This document shows, piece by piece, positions 37,254 to 46,458 of a DNA stretch of 64,000 nt. The stretch comes from Vagococcus humatus. Its GTDB lineage: Bacteria > Bacillota > Bacilli > Lactobacillales > Vagococcaceae. The stretch is from NCBI RefSeq assembly GCF_003950325.1, contig NZ_PXZH01000001.1:372001-436000 (forward strand), in the 5' to 3' direction. How positions within the stretch are numbered: position 1 is the first letter of the stretch; every line of letters begins with the position of its first letter. The notes beneath the pieces are model-generated. The model was not told the origin of the DNA. It ran no database searches and saw only the letters and a list, made by a program, of their open reading frames with translations. A program made the position numbers and the translations under genes.

Positions 37254-38302
37254 GAAAAAAATTAGTCAGCTTATTACTAGGAATTGGTTTTTTTCTGATG
37301 GTCTATCTAAGTCCCACTTGTCAGGCAAGTTCGTTATTATTCGAAGCGAAAGTCATCCCTCCAGCCAATCAAGAAGATAAAACCTTGCCTTATTTTGATT
37401 TAAAGGTAACTCCCTCGCAGTCTCAAAGGATTGAGGTGTTATTAACTAACTTTAGTTCAACCGATATTCAAGTCAGCTCGCAAGTTTTTTCAGCTGAAAC
37501 TAGCCCTTCCGGCAATATTGTATACGGTTCCCATCAAAAAAGTGTGGCAGCTAAAGGAGAGACACCTGATATTAGAGAACTGGTTTCCATAGAGGAAGAT
37601 TCTCTAGTGATTCCTAAACATAGCCAAAAAAAATTGAAAGTAGCGGTGCAAATACCAGCAGAAAAATTTGAAGGGATGGTGTTAGGCAGTCTGTTTATGA
37701 AGCAACTAGATCTCACTGAAAAACAGGTAGCTACCTCTCAAACCCAATTAGTTACCCATCAATTTGGGTATAATTTAGGGCTAGTATTAAGGGAAGACAC
37801 TACTCCAGTGGTGTCTGAATTAGTCTTAGATCAAGCCCAGTTTTCTTCTACTAAACAAGCCTTAGAAGTGACTATGACCAATCCAAAATCTAAAGTGATG
37901 AAAACCAGTCAAACAGATTATAAATTATTTAAAGAAGATGAGATAACCGAAGAACCTCTAGTGAGCTATCAAGCAGGTCAAATAGCTTTTGCGCCTAATT
38001 CTACTTATACAGGACAGATTCCTCTAAAAGAAAACTTAACACCTGGTAAGTACCATTTAGTCGCAGAAGTGAAAGAAGGAGAACATATTTGGAAGTTTGA
38101 CAAAGAGTTTCAAGTAGTCAAAGAAAAAGTGGCAGCCAGTCCTAAAAAAATAGTGAATAAACTAGCTAAAAAAAATCCCACTCCCTCTAAACTTTTAGGA
38201 AATGGTTTAATCAGTCTGTTATTAGGTCTTTGTGGTATTTTTTTAGGCATATATAGTTACTACTGGTTAAAATACGGAAGAAAGGGAGGGAGATCTAGAT
38301 GA
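37250..38302 (+). CDS. WxL-interacting protein (DUF916/DUF3324), module 1
   Basis: A 350-aa membrane-anchored surface protein: signal peptide (about residues 1-26), DUF916-type beta domain (about 30-150; YFDLKVTPSQSQRIEVLLTN), DUF3324-type domain (about 160-290), then one C-terminal transmembrane segment (about 305-335) and a short basic tail. Family members bind WxL proteins at the wall/membrane interface. It overlaps both neighbours by 4 bp (ATGA), linking all three module products stoichiometrically. Confidence 0.9.
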   Translation: MRKKLVSLLLGIGFFLMVYLSPTCQASSLLFEAKVIPPANQEDKTLPYFDLKVTPSQSQRIEVLLTNFSSTDIQVSSQVFSAETSPSGNIVYGSHQKSVAAKGETPDIRELVSIEEDSLVIPKHSQKKLKVAVQIPAEKFEGMVLGSLFMKQLDLTEKQVATSQTQLVTHQFGYNLGLVLREDTTPVVSELVLDQAQFSSTKQALEVTMTNPKSKVMKTSQTDYKLFKEDEITEEPLVSYQAGQIAFAPNSTYTGQIPLKENLTPGKYHLVAEVKEGEHIWKFDKEFQVVKEKVAASPKKIVNKLAKKNPTPSKLLGNGLISLLLGLCGIFLGIYSYYWLKYGRKGGRSR

Positions 38303-40620
38303 TCACTAAAAAATTAGTTTATGTACTCTGTTTATCAGTGAGTTGCCTGTTAATTGGGTTAGGTATAGTTAGTCCAAGAATAAATTTTGCCGAAGAACAG
38401 GTCTGAAACTCCTGTAATCCCCCAGTTTTGGGGCAAGAAACAGAGAAGATAAAAGATATAATGGGTTATATGAAACGAGAAGAGCACCCTGAATTAGAAG
38501 AAGAATTTAAAAAAGTAGATGCTAGTTTTTTAGATGAGTATAAGGAGTTTGAAAATGATCTGGTAGTCAGTGAAGAAGAGTGGAACCAACTTTTTGAGAT
38601 ATTAGACAGCTTTGAAAAAGATGAGGATAAGCCTTTATATACATTAGGGAAATGTTCTGGGTCAGGAACTTATTTAGTTAGACGAGTAATTGATTATAAA
38701 AATCCCAAGCCAGATGGATTTTTTTATGCGTTATTATTTAGAGATCTTGGTTCAGAACGAGCTGGCGCCATGTTCTCAAAACAGGCCATGGATTTAACCC
38801 AGTCTTTTGAATTTTCAGCCTATGTATTTTTAGGAAATCGTTTTGGTGGTGAGTATGGTACTGGAGATGGACTTAGTCTTCTTTTAACTAATGACAGTCG
38901 ACTAGAAACTAGTGAACGGTCTCAGGTAGTAGGATTACCCGGTGAGTTTTTAGGAGCCATAACTTGGGGAGATAGTTCTGGAGTTCCAGATCCTAATTTC
39001 AAAGAAAGGTATATTGACAGGGGAATGATGGTTGAGTTAGATACTTATGATAATGATAAGGATTCTGACCAATACTATAAATCAAAAGGAACAGGACATG
39101 TTGCTTGGCGAAAAATACAAACAGCTCGAGTCAAAGGAGGTGGCAAGCCAAATTATTTTCTACACAATGATCATCAAGCACCTGACTTTCATTTAGTTGG
39201 GAATCGGTGGGATGAATTAAGTTTTAAATGGGAACCAACAGTAGGTCAGGAAAAAACACATGCCAAATTAACTTACTCCTATAAAGAAATTCCCCAATAT
39301 CCTTGGCCATCATCTACAAAAGATTTAGGAAGTGAGATTGACTTTCCAATAACTGATGATGAGGTTCTGTATTACGACCCCTATCGTAATGTGTCACAGA
39401 TTTTTGGTACAAATGCTGAAGGTCATCCTCAAGCTTATTGGGGCTTTGCTAGTTCCACAGGTAAGAGTGTTTGTGATTCTTGGGTCATTTTAAATTATGC
39501 GAGAAAAGAAAAAAGAGAGTTAAAGGTGAAATATGTTTACCGAGATAACAGTAGTGAAACCGTGGAGGAAACGGTAGAGGTGGTTAAAGACAAAGACCAA
39601 GTCCTTGTCACCCCTAACCAAAGTAAATATAATGCGAAAGATTACGGGATTTACTCTTACCAAGTCGATTCAGAAAAAGAACAGGACTGGAATAGTTCCC
39701 AAAAGCAAATTAGTGTGCCTGAAACAGAGGAAGAGCCTATTCAAGAGGTAACCTTCTACTTAGAACCAAGAGTTTTAACCTTTAATTTTTGGGAAAAAGG
39801 GCAAGAAGTGACAAGTAAGGAAATTGTTATTTCTAAAGTAGAGGAAGAAAAGCCGAATGAGCTATGGAATCAACTTTGGCAAGACCAAGATAAAAAAAGT
39901 CAACATTTCCGTAAACAAGATTTAGCGGAGTATCCAAAGGGAAAAATAACGTTGGAACAAGTGTATGCCACGCCAGACATTAAACGAGATGGGTATCTAT
40001 TGTATCAAGACGGGGAAGGAAAACCAACCCCATCGACAGCTTATGGGTTAGGGACAGGTCTTTCCTTTAAAAAAGTAGTGGATTTGGAATTTATCGGGAA
40101 AAGATACTTAGTTGGCACTAGTCAAGTGTTAGAGTTTAATCCTGTTCCTTTAGCTTCTTCATTCATTAAGCAGCCGGAAACCTCTGTGCGCTACATTCAA
40201 AATAATTTACCTAAAATTAAGTCAAGTGGTAAGAAAAAACAGGCAAGTAAAAAGCCAACTGATTTAGAGTTAGCTGCCTTAGTGGTCAACCGAAAACGAG
40301 GAAATTGGCGATTAACTGCGCGTTACGGGTTGTATGAAGAAGTGACTACCGAAGAAAAACTTGATACTAGTTATTTGCATCTCCCTCACTTTACCACTCA
40401 AGGGGAAACCCATGTGCTTCCTCCAATTGGCTCTAATAAGTATCAGTGGACCGAAATTGTATCTGCCAATCAAAAAAAAGGACTGGTTTACTTAAAACAA
40501 CCAGTCTCTGAAACAAACAAGGTTTATATGCGGCTAGATCCAACAGCTGCCTTGCCAAAAGGACAGAATTATCAAGCACCCTTATATTGGCGTTTAGAAG
40601 GCGAAATTTTAACGCCGTAA
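38299..40620 (+). CDS. Predicted secreted selenoprotein: UxSC L-type-lectin / WxL protein, module 1
   Basis: A 773-residue exported protein if TGA 38404-38406 (codon 36) is read through. Signal peptide residues 1-31; mature start E-E-Q-V-U-N-S-C-N puts the TGA fifth and Cys39 three residues later, a U-x-x-C redox motif. An L-type-lectin-like domain (about 115-395; GDGLSLLLTND, GMMVELDTYDN) is bracketed by Cys119 and Cys392, both conserved in the paralogue. A beta-rich middle and a C-terminal WxL-like domain follow (NWRLTARYG, final YWRLEGEI). GGGAGGGAG precedes ATG 38299. A gene caller that stops at TGA would start at TTG 38428 and lose the signal peptide. Selenocysteine is inferred; a nonsense mutation is the alternative but must then have happened twice. 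Confidence 0.8.
38412..38443 (+). promoter_or_regulatory. SECIS-like hairpin in lectin gene 1
   Basis: Upper stem CCCCA (38420-38424) / TGGGG (38429-38433), loop GTTT starting with G. The stem begins 13 nt and the loop 18 nt after the TGA. An outer clamp CTGT (38412-38415) / ACAG (38440-38443) recurs in the paralogue. Confidence 0.7.
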
Positions 40621-40634
40621 CGGATAGTCTAACT

Positions 40635-40667
40635 AGTCTAACCTTCAGACTGGTTAGGCTTTTTTTG
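40635..40667 (+). terminator. Terminator of WxL module 1
   Basis: Stem AGTCTAACC / GGTTAGGCT (one G-T pair) followed by seven T. Confidence 0.88.
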
Positions 40668-40736
40668 TTTTCTCTGTTCAAAAAATAACCTATAAACTAT
40701 AATAGAAGTAAGAAGGAATAGAAGGAGGAAGGGATA

Positions 40737-42383
40737 ATGAGTACAAAAAATCAATGGAAACGTGAAGAGATTTCTTGCAACAATCCTTCATTTTCCAGAT
40801 TTAGAACAATGATTGAAACAGCTTTTTATGGCAATCATGTGACAGAATTACAATCGGTAGAAGAAGCTTACCGAGAAGCTTTAGAAGCAAAAGGTACGAT
40901 TATTACAGATTTAACTGTTTACAAGCCAGATTTTTTTGATTTACCAGAAGGCACTCGGGTCTTAGTGGATAACGGAGGAGCTGTAACTGGCCGCACAGCT
41001 TTTGCCAGACGGATTTTAGGGGAACCTGGCACAGATGATGAGCAGTTAATCCAAGTAGTACAAGAAGCTATTTACCAGAAAAAAGCCACAGATTTTTGGA
41101 AAACCAGTGTGGTGGTAGGTCTGGATTCTGATTTTATGGTAAAAAGTCATTTAATGATACCAAAGGGAGAAGAAAATAATTTATATTCTTATGTGTTAAA
41201 TTTTCAGTTTTTAAATAAAGAGTATCGCTTAGATTATGAAGCCTCTAAAGCTTATGAGGAAGGGGATATTTATATCTATGCAGATCCTAGTTTTACTCAT
41301 CCTGATTATCCTCATGGCTTAGTAGTGTTTGATGAAACACATAATGCTTGTGCAGTTCTTGGCTTAAATTATTTTGGCGAGTTGAAAAAAGCCACCTTAA
41401 CTCTAGCTTGGGCTTTAGCTAAACGAAATGGCTATGTACCTTGTCATGGTGGGCTAAAACAATTTAAATTAGGAGAAGATGAGTACTATACGATGGCGGT
41501 TTTTGGGTTATCTGGTTCTGGTAAGTCTACGATTACGTTAGCTGACCACGACCACCGTTACCAAGTGGCTGTGCTACATGATGATGCTTTTATTATTTCT
41601 AAGGAAAACGGCTCTTCTATTTCATTAGAACCAGCATACTTTGATAAAACCCAGGATTATCCTATGAGTGACCCTGGTTGCCGTTATTTCTTAACTGTCC
41701 AAAATGTTGGTGTCACACTAGATGAAGAAGGAAAACGGGTGTTAGTTACAGAAGATTTAAGAAATGGCAATGGCCGAACCGTTAAGTCACTGTTCGCTAC
41801 CCCTAACCGAGTTTATTCTGTTGCCACACCTTTAGATAGTATTTTTTGGATTATGAAAGAGCCAACTTTACCGCCTATTTTAAAAGTAACCGACCCAGCT
41901 TTAGCTACTTTGTTTGGTTTGACTTTGATGACAAAACGTACGACAGCAGAGCATCGTGTACAAAAAACAAAGGCAGACCAAGTCATTGAGCCGTTTGCTA
42001 ATCCTTTTAGAATTTATCCGTTAGGGGAGGAATATCAAGCTTTCTACGAGTTATTTCAATCACAAGACATCGCCTGTTATATTTTAAATACAGATTATTT
42101 TGGTGATAAAAAAGTAACAAAAGAAGATACCTTACAGGTGATAGAACAAGTGGTTGAAAATCAGGCAGAGTTTGTGCCCTTTGGTTCTGTTCAGTCTGTA
42201 GAATATTTACCAACACCAGGTTTTGACGTAAATTGGACTGAGGAGTATGCACAACAGTTTAAAGAAAGTATGGAAGTAAGACTTCGTTATTTAGAACGGC
42301 TGCAGCACGCAGATAATGGCTATCATCAAATTCCTGAAGTAGCGGTTAAGAGATGGAGAGAGTTAGTTACGACTTTATTTTAA
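40737..42383 (+). CDS. Phosphoenolpyruvate carboxykinase (ATP) family protein
   Basis: A 548-aa PEPCK-fold protein. The P-loop GLSGSGKSTIT, the catalytic-lysine segment YFGELKKA, the HGG motif in place of the His metal ligand region, and the second acidic motif VLHDDAFI match ATP-dependent PEPCK, which interconverts oxaloacetate and PEP. It is slightly longer than typical (about 520-540) and diverged, as in enterococcal homologues, so the substrate might differ. GGAGGAAGGG precedes ATG 40737. A monocistronic unit between terminators. Confidence 0.82.
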   Translation: MSTKNQWKREEISCNNPSFSRFRTMIETAFYGNHVTELQSVEEAYREALEAKGTIITDLTVYKPDFFDLPEGTRVLVDNGGAVTGRTAFARRILGEPGTDDEQLIQVVQEAIYQKKATDFWKTSVVVGLDSDFMVKSHLMIPKGEENNLYSYVLNFQFLNKEYRLDYEASKAYEEGDIYIYADPSFTHPDYPHGLVVFDETHNACAVLGLNYFGELKKATLTLAWALAKRNGYVPCHGGLKQFKLGEDEYYTMAVFGLSGSGKSTITLADHDHRYQVAVLHDDAFIISKENGSSISLEPAYFDKTQDYPMSDPGCRYFLTVQNVGVTLDEEGKRVLVTEDLRNGNGRTVKSLFATPNRVYSVATPLDSIFWIMKEPTLPPILKVTDPALATLFGLTLMTKRTTAEHRVQKTKADQVIEPFANPFRIYPLGEEYQAFYELFQSQDIACYILNTDYFGDKKVTKEDTLQVIEQVVENQAEFVPFGSVQSVEYLPTPGFDVNWTEEYAQQFKESMEVRLRYLERLQHADNGYHQIPEVAVKRWRELVTTLF

Positions 42384-42460
42384 AACTAGAGCAGCTCAAG
42401 CTTAGTTGAAAGATTAGCTAATATCTCGTATACTCATACACTGTAAAGAGGTGTTCAGGA

Positions 42461-42916
42461 ATGAGTCGATCAGAATTAGCTATTTTTACGAATATGTGCT
42501 GGATAGAGAATCCTTCTGGTTATGTATTGGTTCAAGATAGACAGAAAAAAGAGTGGCCTGGTGTAACTTTTCCAGGAGGTCATGTAGAGAAAGAAGAATC
42601 TTTTCACCAATCAGTTATTAGAGAAGTTCAAGAGGAAACAGGATTAACCATTGAACATCCTGTGTTATGTGGGGTTAAACAATTTCAAACAAGCATGAAA
42701 GAGCGTTATGTGGTTTTGTGCTATAAGGCGAAAAAATTTAGCGGAGAATTAAGAGGTTCAGAAGAAGGAGACGTTTTTTGGGTGGACCCAGCCAAGCTTT
42801 CCCAGTATCCTTTAGCTCGGGATTTTGATAAAATGTTGCCTTTATTTTTAGATGAATCAACCTCTGAATTTTTCTATGAACAACATGGGGATCAAGTGAT
42901 TGATCGTATCTATTAA
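42461..42916 (+). CDS. NUDIX hydrolase (MutT-like)
   Basis: A 151-aa pyrophosphohydrolase. The NUDIX box begins GGHVEKEESFHQSVIREV and continues QEETGL, with all REUXEE residues. Substrate may be 8-oxo-dGTP or another nucleoside diphosphate derivative; sequence alone does not decide. AGAGGTG precedes the ATG. Its own terminator follows. Confidence 0.9.
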   Translation: MSRSELAIFTNMCWIENPSGYVLVQDRQKKEWPGVTFPGGHVEKEESFHQSVIREVQEETGLTIEHPVLCGVKQFQTSMKERYVVLCYKAKKFSGELRGSEEGDVFWVDPAKLSQYPLARDFDKMLPLFLDESTSEFFYEQHGDQVIDRIY

Positions 42917-42957
42917 TAAATAGCGGAGAGGCCGTCAGCTTCTTCGCTATTTATTTT
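42915..42957. terminator. Terminator of the NUDIX gene
   Basis: Stem AATAAATAGCG / CGCTATTTATT with inner AGA/TCT pairing and a T-rich end. Confidence 0.75.
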
Positions 42958-43029
42958 ATTTACATCTAAATTATTTCTTTTAGGTTTCTAAAGTGTTACA
43001 ATTAAGTTACAAGGAAGGAGGGATGGATA

Positions 43030-44097
43030 ATGAAAACAAAAGGGATTCAGTTAAGTCTCTGTCTTAGTTTAGTGTTAATCGGCTTTAGCACCACCAGTTT
43101 GGCACAGGAGCCAGAGACAGATATAGGAAGACCATCAGAAACTGGGGTGCTAATAGACCAAGCAAAAGACCTAGAGATCAATAAACAGGAGGCGTCAGCT
43201 AGCGATGGGGTTCACTCAAATACCGAGGAAAATACTGGTGAGCCTTTAAATGAAACTAACTCAACTAGTTTAGAGGAAGAAAACACCAATAATGAGGCGT
43301 TGCCACCTAGTGAGAAGCAGCCAGTTTCACCTAGTGTAAAAGAACCTAATACCAACACTATCTATCAAGATTTAACCGGCTATTACGGCGTACAAGTGAA
43401 TAAACAAGCCCCGTTAACTGAAGCCGATTTTTTGAAAGAGCTACAACAATTAGCCAGTTCCCAGTCTTTAGGTTTTAAGCAAATAGAACAACTCAAGCTA
43501 GTACAGCCTGTTTCTACGGAGGTTCCAGGAAATTTTGTGGCAACTTTAACCTTTAAAGAGGGCAATCAGCAGTATAAAGTAACCATGCGTTATCATGTAA
43601 ATAATACAGAAGCTACCCTGCCTCTTGAGATAATTCAAATTGATAAAACAGCCTATCAAATTGTGGCTAAAAGTGTTCCCTATGCAACATTTGCGTTAAG
43701 ATTTTATCCATTTCCTCAACCTAGCATGTACCGAAGCGGAGAAACAGGGATTATCACCCTAGACTATTCTCCAGCTACTTTCCCCAAGGATACCGACTTT
43801 TCGGTGCTGAAGGCAGAGCTTAACGTTTATGATGACCATGGCAATTTTAGTTCACCGCTAGCGTTATCTCACCAGCAGTTATTTGAACCAACTAGTCTAC
43901 CTGAGCCAACACCTATCCTTCAGCCAAAAGACACGCAACTACCTGTTAGTTCACCTGTTATCAAAAATCAGAAGACTGATAGAGAGCTTCCTCAAACTGG
44001 TGAAAAAAATCAAGGAATTTGGACCATTACTGGGCTAATATTACTAGGAAGTCTGACGTTTCTATTAAGCAAACAGCCTGCTAAAGAGAAGGAATAA
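43030..44097 (+). CDS. LPXTG-anchored surface protein of unknown function
   Basis: A 355-aa wall protein: signal peptide (about residues 1-25, ending SLAQ), acidic Glu/Thr/Asn-rich low-complexity stretch to about residue 110, a folded region (about 112-290) that I cannot assign to a family, a proline-rich spacer, and sortase signal LPQTGE with hydrophobic segment and charged tail. AAGGAGG precedes the ATG. Attached to peptidoglycan by sortase A; no ligand predicted. Confidence 0.85.
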   Translation: MKTKGIQLSLCLSLVLIGFSTTSLAQEPETDIGRPSETGVLIDQAKDLEINKQEASASDGVHSNTEENTGEPLNETNSTSLEEENTNNEALPPSEKQPVSPSVKEPNTNTIYQDLTGYYGVQVNKQAPLTEADFLKELQQLASSQSLGFKQIEQLKLVQPVSTEVPGNFVATLTFKEGNQQYKVTMRYHVNNTEATLPLEIIQIDKTAYQIVAKSVPYATFALRFYPFPQPSMYRSGETGIITLDYSPATFPKDTDFSVLKAELNVYDDHGNFSSPLALSHQQLFEPTSLPEPTPILQPKDTQLPVSSPVIKNQKTDRELPQTGEKNQGIWTITGLILLGSLTFLLSKQPAKEKE

Positions 44098-44113
44098 CTC
44101 TGAGCTTTATTTT

Positions 44114-44142
44114 TTGGCATAATTTCTAACAAGTGTTATAAT
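44114..44142 (+). promoter_or_regulatory. Promoter of the 31-aa membrane peptide gene
   Basis: TTGGCA (44114-44119), 17-bp spacer, TATAAT (44137-44142), with a TGT extended element. It gives a 5' leader of about 110 nt. Confidence 0.7.
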
Positions 44143-44261
44143 TTAGATAGAGGAGATGAAGACGCTTTCTCCTCCTAGCTAGCTGATTAGTTAAAAGAAC
44201 GATCACTTAGAAAGAAATCAAGGTGATTCTAACCAGTGAATAGAAAGGAGTTGTTTAGACC

Positions 44262-44357
44262 ATGTTAGGTAATCTATTAATCGCAACCGGTATTATGTTA
44301 CTAGGAATGAAAAAAATGGTCACTCAACGCTTACAAAAAGTGAGAGTGAAAAAATAA
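44262..44357 (+). CDS. 31-aa hydrophobic peptide
   Basis: A short ORF, MLGNLLIATGIMLLGMKK then a basic tail, with AAAGGAG 11-17 nt upstream, its own consensus promoter at 44114 and its own terminator at 44365. One transmembrane segment followed by a Lys/Arg-rich cytosolic end is the usual form of small membrane regulators or toxin-like peptides. Function not assigned. Expression signals support it as a real gene. Confidence 0.6.
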   Translation: MLGNLLIATGIMLLGMKKMVTQRLQKVRVKK

Positions 44358-44364
44358 GGAACCA

Positions 44365-44393
44365 AGACTAGAGATACTTTCTCTAGTCTTTTT
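44365..44393 (+). terminator. Terminator after the 31-aa gene
   Basis: Perfect stem AAGACTAGAGA / TCTCTAGTCTT with loop TACTT and a T run. Confidence 0.93.
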
Positions 44394-44451
44394 TTGTGAA
44401 GCTTGGTATAACTAAAGTATAAGGAAATAGGAAGAAAGATTAGGTGATAGG

Positions 44452-45303
44452 ATGTTCATAAAAGAGTATCAGTTAAAGGATTATCATGATCAATGTGGAG
44501 TAGGACAATTAAGCATCTATTTATGGAATAAAGAACAAGTAACCCCAAGAGGAGAAAAACGGCCCTTTGTTTTAATTTGTCCAGGCGGTGGATATGAATT
44601 TCTATCTCTAAGAGAAGGAGAGCCAGTTGCCTTAAAATTATTAGGGGAAGGTTATCATGTGGGCATTTTATCTTATACCACTGTGACCTGTGAACAGGGA
44701 GCTGAGTATCCTTGTCAACCTTTAGTTGAATTAGCGACTGCTTTAGAGATTTTGCATGAAAAAGGCCAGGCGTTAGGAATTGATACGGCAGACATTCACT
44801 GTCTAGGATTTTCAGCAGGAGGGCATTTAGTTGCCACCTATACAGGAGTGGCTCAAAAACAGGGAGCAGCTCTTGGGTTAGTTAGCCATGATTTAGCTTG
44901 GCATTTACCTAAGACTCAGTTATTAGCCTATCCTGTGATTGATTTTTCTTTAGGATGGCCAAGAGAAACAGATCGATTAGGACAAGTAAAACAGGATTTA
45001 CCTGCCTTTTTTACGAAAGCTCAAGTATTAGTCACAGATCAGACTCCTCCTACTTTTATTTGGCAAACAGGGGCAGATCAAACGGTGCCTATTCAAAATG
45101 CCTTAGTTTATCTTCAGGCACTGGCTGAACACAAAGTAACATTTGAAAGTCATATTTATCCTTTCGGTAGACATGGGTTGTCTTTAGCTAATTTAGCAGG
45201 AGCTAAAAAAGAAGCCCTAGAAGAATACGATTTGCCTTTTGTGGCCACTTGGTTGCCCTTAGCTCTTCATTGGTTAAGTCAATACTCTCCGTATGTATCC
45301 TAG
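44452..45303 (+). CDS. Alpha/beta hydrolase (Aes/BD-FAE-like esterase)
   Basis: A 283-aa serine hydrolase. The oxyanion segment PGGGYEFLSLREGEP, nucleophile serine in GFSAGGHL, aspartate in WQTGADQTVP and histidine in FGRHGLSLA form the triad in the expected order. The family includes acetyl xylan and other carbohydrate esterases. No signal peptide, so it acts in the cytosol. It converges with the LysR gene over a shared terminator. Confidence 0.87.
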   Translation: MFIKEYQLKDYHDQCGVGQLSIYLWNKEQVTPRGEKRPFVLICPGGGYEFLSLREGEPVALKLLGEGYHVGILSYTTVTCEQGAEYPCQPLVELATALEILHEKGQALGIDTADIHCLGFSAGGHLVATYTGVAQKQGAALGLVSHDLAWHLPKTQLLAYPVIDFSLGWPRETDRLGQVKQDLPAFFTKAQVLVTDQTPPTFIWQTGADQTVPIQNALVYLQALAEHKVTFESHIYPFGRHGLSLANLAGAKKEALEEYDLPFVATWLPLALHWLSQYSPYVS

Positions 45304-45307
45304 TCAA

Positions 45308-45359
45308 CAAAAAACCGACTTGTTGTCAGTGTTTAGCTAGACAATCAGTCGGTTTTTTT
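45308..45359. terminator. Bidirectional terminator between hydrolase and LysR genes
   Basis: Stem AAAAAACCGACT / AGTCGGTTTTTT with inner TTGT/ACAA pairing. Confidence 0.92.
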
Positions 45360-46263
45360 AGTTAATAAAAGCTTCTAAGTGGCTGTTGACCAAATATTCT
45401 AATAGTAAGGCTGCAGTAGGCGTTAAAGGTTCATTTTTTTTATGCACAATCACAATATCAAAGCCGGCTAATTTTTCATTCAAAGGTATCCAACTAAGAG
45501 GGAAGTCTTGGTAGTCTTGTTTAAGTTCCAAGGGGACAATCCCTACAGCTTGGGTAGCTGCCACTGTTGCGATAAAGGTTTTGTAGTTGTTAACCACTAA
45601 GGAAATATTAGGAGTAAAACCATACTCATTACTTTTTTTCTCTAAAAGATGATACAAGACATTGTCTTTAGACATCGAAATAAAAGTTTCCTGTTTTAAT
45701 TGTTTAAAGGATAACTGATTAGCGGTGCCTAACGGATGAGTATAACTCATGATTAAACAAGGATGATACTGAAAAGTATGATGATTATTTTCCTCAATCT
45801 CTAAATTTGACTCTACAATAGGATAGGAAACCAGACCTAACTCTAACTCTTGATGAGCCACTTTATATTGGGTTTTTAAGGAATCATTTTCTTCTAAAAA
45901 TAAGGTAACATTAGGATGATCTTGCATAAATTGCTGGATAGATGTTAAATAAAGAGAGGAGATAATTTCACTAGAACCAATTGCTAACATTTTCTTTTCA
46001 TAAAATGTTTCCTCGATTGAATGATGGGATAGTTGATCAAAAGCTTGCACGATTTTTTGACTTTCTTCATAAAAATCAGCTCCGACAGTGGTTAATTTAA
46101 TATGGTTGCCTACTTGATAAAATAATTTATTACCAATTTCTTCTTGTAGGTTAGTCATGTTCCAAGACAAAGTAGGTTGTGTGACGAATAAGTTTTTAGC
46201 AGCCGTTGAATAGCTACCTGCTTTGACGATTTCAATAAAATAACGTAATTGTCTAATTTCCAT
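45358..46263 (-). CDS. LysR-family transcriptional regulator
   Basis: A 301-aa LTTR. HTH at about residues 1-60 (YSTAAKNLFVTQPTLSWNM) and a periplasmic-binding-like effector domain at about 88-295. ATG 46263 (MEIRQLRYF, the family's usual start) has GAAGAG 7 nt upstream; longer versions lack a site. Target and inducer unknown; the neighbouring hydrolase is convergent rather than divergent, so it is not an obvious target. Confidence 0.87.
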   Translation of the reverse strand: MEIRQLRYFIEIVKAGSYSTAAKNLFVTQPTLSWNMTNLQEEIGNKLFYQVGNHIKLTTVGADFYEESQKIVQAFDQLSHHSIEETFYEKKMLAIGSSEIISSLYLTSIQQFMQDHPNVTLFLEENDSLKTQYKVAHQELELGLVSYPIVESNLEIEENNHHTFQYHPCLIMSYTHPLGTANQLSFKQLKQETFISMSKDNVLYHLLEKKSNEYGFTPNISLVVNNYKTFIATVAATQAVGIVPLELKQDYQDFPLSWIPLNEKLAGFDIVIVHKKNEPLTPTAALLLEYLVNSHLEAFIN

Positions 46264-46458
46264 CAGCATTCTCTTCTTTCTTGAAGGGATAGTAAATGAT
46301 AGTAACATTTATCTGACTATTATTCTTAGTGTAAGTTTACTACATTTAGTGCAAAAAACAACCGATATAAAAACAAAAACCTAAACTTAATTAAAAAAAA
46401 GTTTCATGGTATAGTTAAAGCCAGATGTAACCAATTGATATAAGATGAGGGAATAAAT

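Noticed and set aside
38428-38460. TTG 38428 and ATG 56317 as true starts of the lectin genes
   Set aside because: Both would remove the signal peptide and lack a ribosome binding site, whereas the upstream ATGs have strong sites and stop/start overlaps.
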